From CAJJBL01 sp964519035 (lineage in GTDB: Bacteria > Pseudomonadota > Alphaproteobacteria > Puniceispirillales > Marisalimonadaceae): a DNA stretch of 42,141 bases. A program made the translations under genes and the position numbers. The stretch is taken from contig CAZFKZ010000011.1 in NCBI GenBank assembly GCA_964519035.1, positions 1 to 42,141 on the forward strand, written 5' to 3'. The notes beneath the pieces were generated by a model. It saw only the letters and a program-made list of their open reading frames with translations. It searched no databases and had not been told where the DNA came from. Each line of letters begins with the position of its first letter. Positions within the stretch are counted from its first letter, which is position 1. Below, piece by piece: positions 1-8,118 of this stretch.

Positions 1-879
1 GGAACTGGCTTAAATAAATTTGCTGATAAATTTCAAGATAGGTTTTTTGACGTAGGTATTGCAGAACAACATGCTGTTACATTTGCTGCTGGTATGGCAA
101 CAGAGGGTTTGAAGCCATTTGTTGTTATTTATTCTACCTTTCTTCAGCGAGCTTATGATCAAGTCATACATGATGTAGTCATTCAAAAGTTACCTGTAAG
201 ATTTATGATGGATAGAGCTGGGTTTGTTGGAGCTGACGGTGCTACTCATGCAGGATCTTTTGACTTGGCATATCTATGTTGCTTACCAAATGTTGTTGTT
301 ATGGCGCCAAGTGATGAAGCTGAACTTGCAAATATGATAATAACATCGTCAAATTATAATGAGGGGCCTATTTTTTGTCGATACCCAAGAGGTGAAGGTG
401 AAGGTGTTGATGTTTTAGAAACACTTGAAACTATAAAAATTGGTAAAGGGCGAATAGTTAGAAAAGGTAAAGAAATAGCTGTTCTAGCTTTAGGCACAAG
501 AGTAGGTGCTGCACTAAAGGCAGCAGATAATTTACTTGCTGAAGGTTATTCTATAACTGTTGCCGATGCTCGTTTTGCAAAACCTATTGATACTAATTTA
601 CTTTTACAATTATGGGAAACCCATAAGGCTTTAATTATAATTGAAGAAGGTTCTGCTGGAGGTTTCAGTTCACATTGTCTTCATTATTTGTCTTTAAATG
701 GAATCTTAAATAAAGAAGATAAAATTATTAGATGTCTAACTATGCCTGATAATTTTCAAGATCATGCTTCCCAAAATGACCAGTTAAAAGAAGCTGGTCT
801 AGATGTTGAAGGATTAATTAAAACTATACGTACAATTAATCCACTAACAAATCTCAATAGTAAAGTTACTATTAAGTAG
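1..879 (+). CDS. dxs: 1-deoxy-D-xylulose-5-phosphate synthase, 3' part
   Basis: DXS condenses pyruvate and glyceraldehyde 3-phosphate using thiamine diphosphate, the first step of the MEP isoprenoid pathway, in the cytosol. The frame is open from base 1, so the gene begins upstream of the window; an internal ATG at 94 is not the start. The visible 292 codons cover the pyrimidine-binding domain and the C-terminal transketolase domain. They include VGIAEQHAVTFAAGMA, which carries the catalytic glutamate, then DRAGFVGADGATH and APSDEAEL, and later GSAGGFSSH. It stops with TAG and is followed 67 bases later by tlyA, a common dxs-tlyA pairing. The visible part is intact and unremarkable. Family assignment is very secure. 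Confidence 0.97.
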   Translation, partial: GTGLNKFADKFQDRFFDVGIAEQHAVTFAAGMATEGLKPFVVIYSTFLQRAYDQVIHDVVIQKLPVRFMMDRAGFVGADGATHAGSFDLAYLCCLPNVVVMAPSDEAELANMIITSSNYNEGPIFCRYPRGEGEGVDVLETLETIKIGKGRIVRKGKEIAVLALGTRVGAALKAADNLLAEGYSITVADARFAKPIDTNLLLQLWETHKALIIIEEGSAGGFSSHCLHYLSLNGILNKEDKIIRCLTMPDNFQDHASQNDQLKEAGLDVEGLIKTIRTINPLTNLNSKVTIK

Positions 880-946
880 ATTATAAATTTACTGCTATAG
901 GATTTTTGATATCAAAAAAGAACGAATTGACAAGCTTCTTATCTCT

Positions 947-1648
947 ATGGGATTAGCTAAGAGTAGAGAGCAAGCCACCTCTATGTTGATGGCGGGAATC
1001 GTTTTTCTAGACACAAAACGGTTAGATAAGTCTGGGCAACAAGTTCCAATTGGATCAAATATAGAAATAAAAGGTAAAAGTCATCCATGGGTATCCAGAG
1101 GTGGATTAAAGTTAGAAAAAGCTATTTTAGAGTTTAACTTAAAATGTAACTTAATTATAGCACTTGATATTGGTGCAAGTACTGGTGGTTTTACTGATGT
1201 ATTATTAACTAAGGGTGCAAATAAGGTTTATGCAGTTGACGTAGGTCATGGTCAATTAGATTGGAAATTAAGACAAGATAAGAGAGTTATCGTAAGTGAA
1301 AAAACTAATGCTCGTTATTTATCTAGTGATATTATTAAAGAACCATTAGATGCGGTTGTTTGTGATGCTTCATTTATTTCATTAAAAAAAATTATACCAT
1401 CAGGATTATCTTTTTTAAAAACTGATGGTTGGTTAGCTGCTTTAATAAAACCGCAATTTGAAGTTGGAAAAGGTTTAGTAGGAAAAGGAGGCGTAGTAAG
1501 AGATCCACAATTACACCAAGATGTTATAAACGATATTGAATTTTGGATTAAAAACGAAATGAATATGAATTTATTAGGTGTAACCGAAAGTCCTATATTA
1601 GGTCCTAGTGGTAACAGAGAATTTGTAATCGTAGCAATTAAAAAATAA
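947..1648 (+). CDS. tlyA: TlyA family rRNA 2'-O-methyltransferase / hemolysin A
   Basis: TlyA proteins methylate rRNA riboses using S-adenosylmethionine. They have an N-terminal S4 RNA-binding domain followed by an FtsJ-like methyltransferase. The sequence shows the S4 remnant (GLAKSREQA), the SAM-binding motif ALDIGASTGGFTDV, DVGHGQLDWKLR, and the late motifs KPQFEVGKG and GPSGNREF. The first in-frame ATG (947) lies inside the S4 domain. The same frame upstream encodes KKERIDKLLIS from 914, which is exactly the family's missing N-terminus. There is no in-frame ATG, GTG or TTG between the stop at 884-886 and 947. The real start may be ATT (902) or ATC (911). Alternatively, it is TTG 906 with a one-base slip or assembly error in the A6 run at 914-919. 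Function is confident; the 5' end is not. Confidence 0.88.
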   Translation: MGLAKSREQATSMLMAGIVFLDTKRLDKSGQQVPIGSNIEIKGKSHPWVSRGGLKLEKAILEFNLKCNLIIALDIGASTGGFTDVLLTKGANKVYAVDVGHGQLDWKLRQDKRVIVSEKTNARYLSSDIIKEPLDAVVCDASFISLKKIIPSGLSFLKTDGWLAALIKPQFEVGKGLVGKGGVVRDPQLHQDVINDIEFWIKNEMNMNLLGVTESPILGPSGNREFVIVAIKK

Positions 1649-1667
1649 AGAAACTTCTATTCTTCTT

Positions 1668-2762
1668 TTATATAATCGGTCCAATCTGACTTTCATGTTC
1701 TAATAATTGATCTAATAAAGTAATAGCCATCATTGCTTCAGCTACTGGAACAGCTCTTATACCAACACATGGATCGTGTCTGCCTTTAGTCCTGATTTTA
1801 ATTGCATCTTTATTAGAATTTATAGAGTTCTTTTCTGTTAATATAGAACTTGTTGGTTTTACAACGAATTTTGCTATAATTGGTTGTCCTGAAGAAATGC
1901 CTCCTAATATGCCTCCAGCATGATTTGAATTAAAATAGTAGTCACCCTTATTATCTGGAAAAATTTCGTCATTTGCCTCTTCTCCTGAAAGTGAGGCTAA
2001 GTCAAATCCAGAACCTATTTCAACACCTTTTACCGCATTTATGCTCATTAGGGCTTCTGCAATTTGACTGTCTAATTTTTTATAAACAGGACTTCCTAGT
2101 CCTCTAGGAACATTTTTTGCTATCACCTCAATTATAGCGCCAGCACTATTACCACTTTTTCTTACTTCATCAAGCCATATTTCCCATTTTTTTGCAGCTT
2201 GAGGATCTCCACAGAAAAATGGATTATTATTAACCTCGTTCCAATCAAAATTTTCTCTGTTAATTTTATGAGGACCCATTTGTATAACACTAGCTCTAAT
2301 TATAATGGGTTCTTTTAATTTATGTTCTAATACTTTAAAGGCTATTGCACCTGCTGCTACTCTCACGGCAGTCTCTCTTGCGCTTGATCTTCCCCCGCCT
2401 CTATAATCTCTTATTCCATACTTAGTTTGATAAGTGATATCGGCATGTCCAGGTCTAAATTGTTCTGCTATATCTAAATAATCCTTACTTTTTTGATCTT
2501 CATTTTTAATATTCAAAGCTATAGGATGACCTGTAGTTTTTCCGTCAAAAACACCTGACAAAATCTCTACTGTGTCACTTTCTTTTCTTTGTGTAACAAA
2601 TTTAGACTGGCCTGGTTTTCTTCTATCTAAATAATATTGTATATCTTTTTCTTTTATTGAAATTAAAGGAGGTATGCCATCAACTATACAACCAATTGCT
2701 TTACCATGGCTTTCTCCAAAGCTAGTGAATTTAAAAATGTTTCCAAAAGAGTTACTTGCCAT
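1668..2762 (-). CDS. aroC: Chorismate synthase
   Basis: AroC converts 5-enolpyruvylshikimate 3-phosphate to chorismate, the last shared step of aromatic amino acid synthesis, and needs reduced FMN. The 364-residue protein has the usual length. Near the N-terminus is GESHG (16-20). Further on are RPGHAD, the flavin-site run DYRGGGRSSARETA, SGQPII and GRHDPCVGIRAVP near the C-terminus, all in family order. The ATG start gives the family N-terminus (MASNSFGNIFKFTSFGESHG). It lies 36 bases downstream of fabI on the same strand and is probably co-transcribed with it, an arrangement found in many alphaproteobacteria. The C-terminus faces tlyA, with only 19 bases between the two stops. Confidence 0.98.
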   Translation of the reverse strand: MASNSFGNIFKFTSFGESHGKAIGCIVDGIPPLISIKEKDIQYYLDRRKPGQSKFVTQRKESDTVEILSGVFDGKTTGHPIALNIKNEDQKSKDYLDIAEQFRPGHADITYQTKYGIRDYRGGGRSSARETAVRVAAGAIAFKVLEHKLKEPIIIRASVIQMGPHKINRENFDWNEVNNNPFFCGDPQAAKKWEIWLDEVRKSGNSAGAIIEVIAKNVPRGLGSPVYKKLDSQIAEALMSINAVKGVEIGSGFDLASLSGEEANDEIFPDNKGDYYFNSNHAGGILGGISSGQPIIAKFVVKPTSSILTEKNSINSNKDAIKIRTKGRHDPCVGIRAVPVAEAMMAITLLDQLLEHESQIGPII

Positions 2763-2798
2763 TTAAATTCTTTCTAATAAGATTTATATCTTGCAATA

Positions 2799-3632
2799 TT
2801 ACTTTTCTTTTTTTTCAGGGGACATATCTGGAGCATCTATAGCTTTCATTCCTACAACATGGTACCCACAATCTACATGATGAGTTTCTCCGGTAACACC
2901 AGCAGATAAGTCAGACAGAAGATAAACTCCGCTACCTCCAACATCCTCTAGGGACACATTCCTTCTCAAAGGAGAATTATATTGGTTCCATTTAAGTATA
3001 TACCTAAAATCACCAATGCCACTTGCTGCAAGCGTTTTTATAGGGCCTGCTGATAGACTATTGACCCTAATCTTATCACTTCCTAAATCTGCAGCTAAAT
3101 ATCTTACTGACGATTCAAGAGCAGCCTTTGCAACTCCCATTACATTATAGTGTGGCATTACTCTTTCTGCACCGTGATACGTTAAAGTTAGCATGGAACC
3201 ACCGTTGTTCATCATAGAAGCAGCTCTCTTCGCTATTGCAGTAAAAGAATACACTGAAATATCCATGGTAGTATAAAAATTATCTCTTGAAGTATCCAGA
3301 TACTCACCTTTTAATTCTTCTTTATCTGAATAAGCAATAGCATGAACTACAAAATCAATAGTTTCCCATTTTTCTTTTAATGCTTCAAAAGTTTTGTCTA
3401 TAGCTTCGTCACTCGATACATCACACGGCAAAACTATATGAGACCCTATTGATTCAGCAAGTGGTCGAACTCGTTTTTCAAGTGCCTCTCCTTGATATGT
3501 AAAAGCTATCTCAGCACCAGCGTTTGCAGCTGCGGCTGCAATTCCCCAAGCTATAGATCTTTCATTAGCAACACCCATAACTATACCACGTTTGCCACTC
3601 ATTATACCGTTATTGAGGTTTTTATCTGACAT
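2799..3632 (-). CDS. fabI: Enoyl-[acyl-carrier-protein] reductase, FabI type
   Basis: FabI performs the NADH-dependent reduction that ends each round of type II fatty acid elongation. The 277-residue protein is a short-chain dehydrogenase of the FabI subfamily. The nucleotide-binding loop reads GVANERSIAWGIA from residue 20. The catalytic pair follows the Y-x6-K pattern (Y162, K169, within HYNVMGVAKAA), with a second tyrosine at 152. The family segment RVNSLSAGPIKTLAASGI follows the active site. An ATG with an upstream AGGA supports this start; the first ~12 residues are a short extension. It is the first gene of the fabI-aroC pair, and its promoter should lie in the 123-base gap at 3633-3755. 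This enzyme type is the one inhibited by triclosan (family knowledge, not tested here). Confidence 0.97.
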   Translation of the reverse strand: MSDKNLNNGIMSGKRGIVMGVANERSIAWGIAAAAANAGAEIAFTYQGEALEKRVRPLAESIGSHIVLPCDVSSDEAIDKTFEALKEKWETIDFVVHAIAYSDKEELKGEYLDTSRDNFYTTMDISVYSFTAIAKRAASMMNNGGSMLTLTYHGAERVMPHYNVMGVAKAALESSVRYLAADLGSDKIRVNSLSAGPIKTLAASGIGDFRYILKWNQYNSPLRRNVSLEDVGGSGVYLLSDLSAGVTGETHHVDCGYHVVGMKAIDAPDMSPEKKEK

Positions 3633-3755
3633 AATTGATTTCCTAACCTGTATAAAGATAACTTTCTAAACTAATCTATAAACAATTTAATTCTTAAAAA
3701 GAAGTATATAATTAATTACCTCTTTTTAATATATTTAATATGAAAAATTTAGTTA

Positions 3756-4283
3756 TTAATTAACAGAATAGGTTATTTTTTTCGATAATGTAATGATCTC
3801 ACCAGGATTATAAGATTTGTTGCTAGTTATGGAAATAGTTTCTCCATCAACATCGATATTTATCTTATATCCACTAATTTGTTCCTTAGTTTCTGTATAT
3901 ATTACTTTTTGCATACGACACACTTCTTTTTCTACATAATCATTATTAGCTGCTGCTTTATCACTTCTTACGACTTCTGATCCTATTAGCGCTCCTAATG
4001 CAGTTGATCCAGATTTGCCTCCGCCTGATCCAATTTGGTTTCCAATCGCTCCTCCAATTAAAGCTCCTATAAAGTTATCAGCACCAAATTTTTGTGCATT
4101 TTGATTGATTGGAACTCTTTGGATTTTGCATCTGTTTTCATTTCTTGGTATTTTTTGTGTTGTATATGTTTTAAGAACCTCTACTGAAGATACAGATCCA
4201 GTAACTTGATAAATTCTTGTTTCAGTATATCCGTTGCTAGAAAACAAGGCGAATAGACATAATAATAAAAAATGTTTAAGCAT
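3756..4283 (-). CDS. Exported glycine-zipper (17 kDa surface antigen-like) protein
   Basis: This is a 175-residue protein with an N-terminal signal peptide: a short basic start, then a hydrophobic stretch LLLCLFALFSSNGY. I see no clear lipobox, so signal peptidase I processing is more likely than lipidation. Around residues 70-105 lies a glycine-zipper segment (FIGALIGGAIGNQIG, then a glycine/serine linker and GALIG). This is typical of Rickettsia 17 kDa antigen / Gly-zipper_2TM envelope proteins. Two cysteine-containing segments flank it (RCKIQRVP and EVCRMQKVIY), followed by a beta-rich tail. The family sits in the periplasm or outer membrane; its exact job is unknown. The ATG has a GAGGG Shine-Dalgarno sequence four bases upstream. 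It is divergent from pdxH. Confidence 0.8.
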   Translation of the reverse strand: MLKHFLLLCLFALFSSNGYTETRIYQVTGSVSSVEVLKTYTTQKIPRNENRCKIQRVPINQNAQKFGADNFIGALIGGAIGNQIGSGGGKSGSTALGALIGSEVVRSDKAAANNDYVEKEVCRMQKVIYTETKEQISGYKINIDVDGETISITSNKSYNPGEIITLSKKITYSVN

Positions 4284-4390
4284 ATAACCCTCTATTAATT
4301 ACTTTAAATATAATTAATAAGACATATATAAAGAATATGGCAAAATTAGTACTAATAAATTATTAACTATAAAAATATTGGAGATTATAA

Positions 4391-4984
4391 TTGGAATTAG
4401 AAAAAATAGTAGATCCCATTCCATTATTTAAAGAGTGGTTATCTGAAGCAGAAAAAACTGAAATTAGAGATCCTAATGCCATGCAGTTAGCTACTGTTGC
4501 AAAAAATGGTATGCCTTCTGTACGAACTGTTTTATTAAAAGATATTATAAATGGACAGTTTGTTTTCTATACAAACTATGAAAGTCGAAAATCTGAAGAG
4601 ATAAATGATACTGGTAAAGCTGCCATCTGCTTTTATTGGAAAAGTTTAAACCGTCAAGTAAGATTGATAGGTAATATAAAAAAGGTATCTGAAGATGTGT
4701 CGAATAATTATTATCAATCAAGATCAAGAGGTAGTAGAATTGGAGCTTGGGCATCAAAGCAATCAAGAGAGTTAGAATCAAGAAATACTTTGATGAATGA
4801 AGTTAAAGCTTTTGAAGATAAATACCCAGATGAAATACCAAGGCCAAGCTTTTGGGGTGGTTTTGCATTAACACCTGTAGAATTTGAATTCTGGGAGGAT
4901 GGAGATTTTAGGTTGCATAATAGATTTATTTTAAAGCCTACTTCAATAAAAAATGAATGGATTACTAAACGTTATTACCCTTAA
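4391..4984 (+). CDS. pdxH: Pyridoxamine 5'-phosphate oxidase
   Basis: PdxH oxidises pyridoxine or pyridoxamine 5'-phosphate to pyridoxal 5'-phosphate using FMN, in vitamin B6 synthesis and salvage. The 197-residue protein has the family landmarks: RTVLLK (45-50), FYTNYESRK, QVRLIG, SRIGAWASKQS, RPSFWGGF (151-158) and RLHNR (174-178). Translation starts at a TTG at 4391, preceded by GGAG (4380-4383) seven bases upstream; no ATG fits the conserved N-terminus. The C-terminal codons overlap by 20 bases with the 3' end of the convergent MFS gene. pdxH close to fabI-aroC is a familiar alphaproteobacterial neighbourhood. Confidence 0.96.
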   Translation: MELEKIVDPIPLFKEWLSEAEKTEIRDPNAMQLATVAKNGMPSVRTVLLKDIINGQFVFYTNYESRKSEEINDTGKAAICFYWKSLNRQVRLIGNIKKVSEDVSNNYYQSRSRGSRIGAWASKQSRELESRNTLMNEVKAFEDKYPDEIPRPSFWGGFALTPVEFEFWEDGDFRLHNRFILKPTSIKNEWITKRYYP

Positions 4985-6254
4985 TAACAATTTTTTGTTT
5001 TTTTCTTTCTAACACGCTCATAATTATAAAAATTAGATAGCAAACTATAAGTAAACCTAAAAACAAACCAAAGCCTGCTTGATAGGCTTTTATTGAATAT
5101 CCAGACTGTTTTCCTGGTTCAATGATTTGCATTATCAACCCAATTGCGTATTGAGCTATAAAAGCCATTGAAAAACAAATTAAATTGACAGCGGTTGATG
5201 CTCTTGCAGCATAACTTGTTGGGAAATGCTGGCTAAGACCTGCATAAGCTAAAGTTGCAGCTAATGATGTTATACTTAAAAGAACCCATGGCCATATAGC
5301 TTTAGGCATTAATCCAAATGTAATTATAGTTAGTGGAATTATAAAAAGTAATAATGCAGCGCCCATTACAGCTACAGGCGATATATTAAACCTTCTAAGA
5401 TAATCAGTAACTATTCCCAGAGATGTAGTGCCAATTGTCATCATAATTGTTGAAATAAAAAGAATATTTGCAATTTCGTTTTGATTAAATTTACCTATAT
5501 CTGAAAGCCAGGGGCCTGCCCATAATCCCAATATAGCTAAGCCTGTACCACCCGCTATTCCTGATAAAGGTCCTATCCTCCAAAATGCATAACTAGTATA
5601 AATATCTTTTAAAACTTTTAGAGTTGGTAAAGGTTTTTCATTATTAATAGATTGTTTTTTTTCTGGGACAATAAAAAAAATTAATGCTCCAACAATAATA
5701 GTGACTATTCCAAGAATAAAATAAACGCCTCTCCAATCTGTTATTTGTAAAGCCATTTCTAAAGGTGTTGAAGCAACAATGGCACCCATGCCACCTGCGG
5801 ACATAAATAAACCTATTAACAATGGAAGACGTTCTTGAGGAAACCAAACGGCAAAAGCTTTAAAAGCTGCCATCAAAGCACCTGAAACACCTAATCCTAT
5901 AAGTCCTCTTGCTATTACAAGAGACCAAACATCATCACCTGAACTAAATAAAATAGCGCCTGTCGCAGCTATCAAAAATAATAGGCTTTGAACTCTTCTA
6001 GCACCAAATTTATCAAGTAAAACTCCTAAAGGTAATTGAAATAGTCCAAATGTTAAAAAGTATGCAGATGTTATTAACCCTAATTGTTCTGCATTTAAGC
6101 TTAAGTCATTGCTTAAGTAAGGTGCCAAGACCGCATTCGTAGACCGATAAAGATAAGATAAAAAATACCCACATGCAAAAGGTAGAAAGATAAAAAGAAA
6201 TTTTTGAAAATTAGTTTCAGGAGATTTATTATTAATCCAGTTCATGACTTTCAC
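4965..6254 (-). CDS. Major facilitator superfamily transporter
   Basis: This is a 429-residue inner-membrane protein with about twelve hydrophobic segments in two halves and a charged central loop near residue 200 (PEKKQSINNEK). The loop between helices 2 and 3 has the MFS motif A pattern (GVLLDKFGARR). GLIGLGVSGALMAAFK and GLFMSAGGMGA are typical of the N-terminal half. The substrate cannot be read from the sequence, and the neighbours do not suggest one. The longest reading starts at GTG 6254; ATG 6245 (MNWINNK) is an equally good start, since neither has a strong ribosome-binding site. The last 20 bases overlap pdxH tail-to-tail. It is divergent from the amidohydrolase gene, with 151 bases between them. 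Confidence 0.9.
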   Translation of the reverse strand: MKVMNWINNKSPETNFQKFLFIFLPFACGYFLSYLYRSTNAVLAPYLSNDLSLNAEQLGLITSAYFLTFGLFQLPLGVLLDKFGARRVQSLLFLIAATGAILFSSGDDVWSLVIARGLIGLGVSGALMAAFKAFAVWFPQERLPLLIGLFMSAGGMGAIVASTPLEMALQITDWRGVYFILGIVTIIVGALIFFIVPEKKQSINNEKPLPTLKVLKDIYTSYAFWRIGPLSGIAGGTGLAILGLWAGPWLSDIGKFNQNEIANILFISTIMMTIGTTSLGIVTDYLRRFNISPVAVMGAALLLFIIPLTIITFGLMPKAIWPWVLLSITSLAATLAYAGLSQHFPTSYAARASTAVNLICFSMAFIAQYAIGLIMQIIEPGKQSGYSIKAYQAGFGLFLGLLIVCYLIFIIMSVLERKKQKIVIKGNNV

Positions 6255-6405
6255 TAGCTTTCTAAATTACTATTTTTTATTTGCTTCTAATCAAAAGTTG
6301 GATTGTCTTCTAATTATCATAATCACTATTATTGCGATAGTATAATAATTACAAAGTTGACCTTTTTAAATAAGAGTATTTATACTCAAATATTAGGAGT
6401 AAATT

Positions 6406-7593
6406 ATGAAAATATCAAATGAGATTATTAATATTGTCCCTGAAGTTGAAAATTGGAGGCAAGAGTTACATTCACATCCTGAACTTGGTTATGAAGAAAA
6501 GTGGACGTCTAGTTTTGTTATAGAAAAATTAGAATCTTTTGGTATTGAGGTTCATAAAGGTTTAGGTAAAACTGGCGTTGTTGGAGTCTTAAAAGGCAAA
6601 AATGCTACTCAAGGTGGTGGAGGTAATAAAGCAATAGGTTTAAGAGCTGATATGGATGCTTTACCTATGACAGAAGAGAATGACTTTTCTTATAAGTCAA
6701 AGTTTGAAGGTCGTATGCATGCGTGTGGGCATGATGGACATACCGCGATGCTATTAGGTGCAGCTAAAATGTTATCTTCAAAAAAAGATTTTGATGGAAC
6801 AGTATACTTTATATTTCAGCCCGCTGAAGAGGGTGGAGGAGGTGGTCTTGCTATGATTGAAGATGGAATGTTTGAACAGTTTCCTATGGATAGTGTTTGG
6901 GGAATGCATAATTGGCCAGGAATGGCCGAAGGTACCGTTGCTATACACAAAGGTTCTGTAATGGCTGCTGCTGATAAATTTGAAGTTACTATAAATGGAA
7001 GTGGTGGTCATGCTGCTATGCCTCAAGCTACAAATGATCCTGTTTTAGCGACTACAGCTGTTATTCAAGCGTTACAGCAGATCGTTTCGCGAAAGCAAAA
7101 CCCACTTGATTCAGTTGTTGTTTCAGTAACTCAAGTTAATGCAGGTTCTGGATTCAATATTATACCTCAGAAAGCAGATTTTATTGGAACTATTAGAACC
7201 ATTAGCTCAAATACTCGTATAAATGTACATAAACAATTTACAGATATATGTGAAGCAACAGCTTTAGCTTATGGATGTTTTGCAGAAGTTTCAATTATTA
7301 AAGGTTATCCTGTAACGGTCAATCATATTGAAGAAAGTGAAAAAGCAATTAAAGTTGCTTCAAGTTTATTTGGTCCTGAATCAGTAAAAACTAACCTACC
7401 TCCTTCTATGGGCGCAGAAGACTTTGCTTATATGTTAGAAAAAAAGCCAGGATCTTATATATGGTTAGGTGCGGGTGAAGGTAAATCAGGCTGTATGCTT
7501 CATAACACTAAATATGATTTTAATGATAATGTGCTACCATTAGGTATTTCATATTGGGAACAATTAGTGAAATCAGAGTTACCATTAAGGTAA
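6406..7593 (+). CDS. M20 family amidohydrolase (hippurate / N-acyl-amino acid hydrolase type)
   Basis: M20D metallopeptidases cleave N-acyl amino acids or related amides with a two-metal centre. The 395-residue protein shows HSHPELGYEE near the N-terminus, GLRADMDALPM, and HACGHDGH (105-112) with metal-binding residues. It also has QPAEEGGGG with the catalytic glutamates, MHNWPG, the dimerisation-domain histidine in GGHAAMPQ, and SMGAEDFAYM near the end. This pattern matches HipO/AmaA/IAA-amino acid hydrolase relatives; the natural substrate is not predictable. The ATG has AGGAG eight bases upstream. A small membrane protein gene begins 24 bases downstream and may be co-transcribed. Confidence 0.93.
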   Translation: MKISNEIINIVPEVENWRQELHSHPELGYEEKWTSSFVIEKLESFGIEVHKGLGKTGVVGVLKGKNATQGGGGNKAIGLRADMDALPMTEENDFSYKSKFEGRMHACGHDGHTAMLLGAAKMLSSKKDFDGTVYFIFQPAEEGGGGGLAMIEDGMFEQFPMDSVWGMHNWPGMAEGTVAIHKGSVMAAADKFEVTINGSGGHAAMPQATNDPVLATTAVIQALQQIVSRKQNPLDSVVVSVTQVNAGSGFNIIPQKADFIGTIRTISSNTRINVHKQFTDICEATALAYGCFAEVSIIKGYPVTVNHIEESEKAIKVASSLFGPESVKTNLPPSMGAEDFAYMLEKKPGSYIWLGAGEGKSGCMLHNTKYDFNDNVLPLGISYWEQLVKSELPLR

Positions 7594-7617
7594 AATTAAT
7601 AGACTTTTATTAAGTTT

Positions 7618-7896
7618 ATGAATATATATTTAAATATGAAAAATATTTTACTTCTTATTGTTTTTGCCTCGAGCATTCTAATAGTTATAACTTTTTTTGC
7701 TATTGATTTATGGCTCAAAATGTCAGATGTCGAAATTAGTGATAATGGTATGACAGCAATTTTTATAGGTGCTTTTTTCACTATTTTATTAGGTTCAGGC
7801 TTAATGGCTTTAACTTTTTTTTCATCTCGCTATGGATTTGATGATCAAGTGGATCATGATTTAGAACGTTTATTAAAAAAACATAATGATTCTTGA
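7618..7896 (+). CDS. Small two-helix membrane protein, unknown function
   Basis: I do not recognise a named family. The 92-residue protein has two predicted membrane helices: roughly residues 9-30 (ILLLIVFASSILIVITFFAI) and 45-68 (MTAIFIGAFFTILLGSGLMAL). Between them is an acidic loop (SDVEISDNG). A charged tail follows (FDDQVDHDLERLLKKHNDS). Codon use looks like that of its neighbours, and the two helices and charge pattern argue for a real gene rather than chance. A second in-frame ATG at 7636 could be the start instead. It follows the M20 amidohydrolase by 24 bases, so a shared transcript is plausible, but nothing links the functions. Confidence 0.7.
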   Translation: MNIYLNMKNILLLIVFASSILIVITFFAIDLWLKMSDVEISDNGMTAIFIGAFFTILLGSGLMALTFFSSRYGFDDQVDHDLERLLKKHNDS

Positions 7897-8118
7897 TTCT
7901 TATACTTGTGTAATTTCTTCTCGTTAAGATATAATCATTGTTTTATTTTGAAATTACTTTAACCAATCGTATAATAACATATTTTATCTATAGAGTTATA
8001 TCTTGAGTTTGATGACTAAAAGGTTAGGAGCTTAGTTATACAAAAAATTTTTAAAGAGTTATCCAATAAGATATTAGACTCTGAATTACAGCTTTCTGAT
8101 TTAAAATTTTCATCAATA

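Noticed and set aside
1649..1667. Terminator between tlyA and aroC (AAGAA...TTCTT).
   Set aside because: A five-base A/T-only stem is too weak to support.
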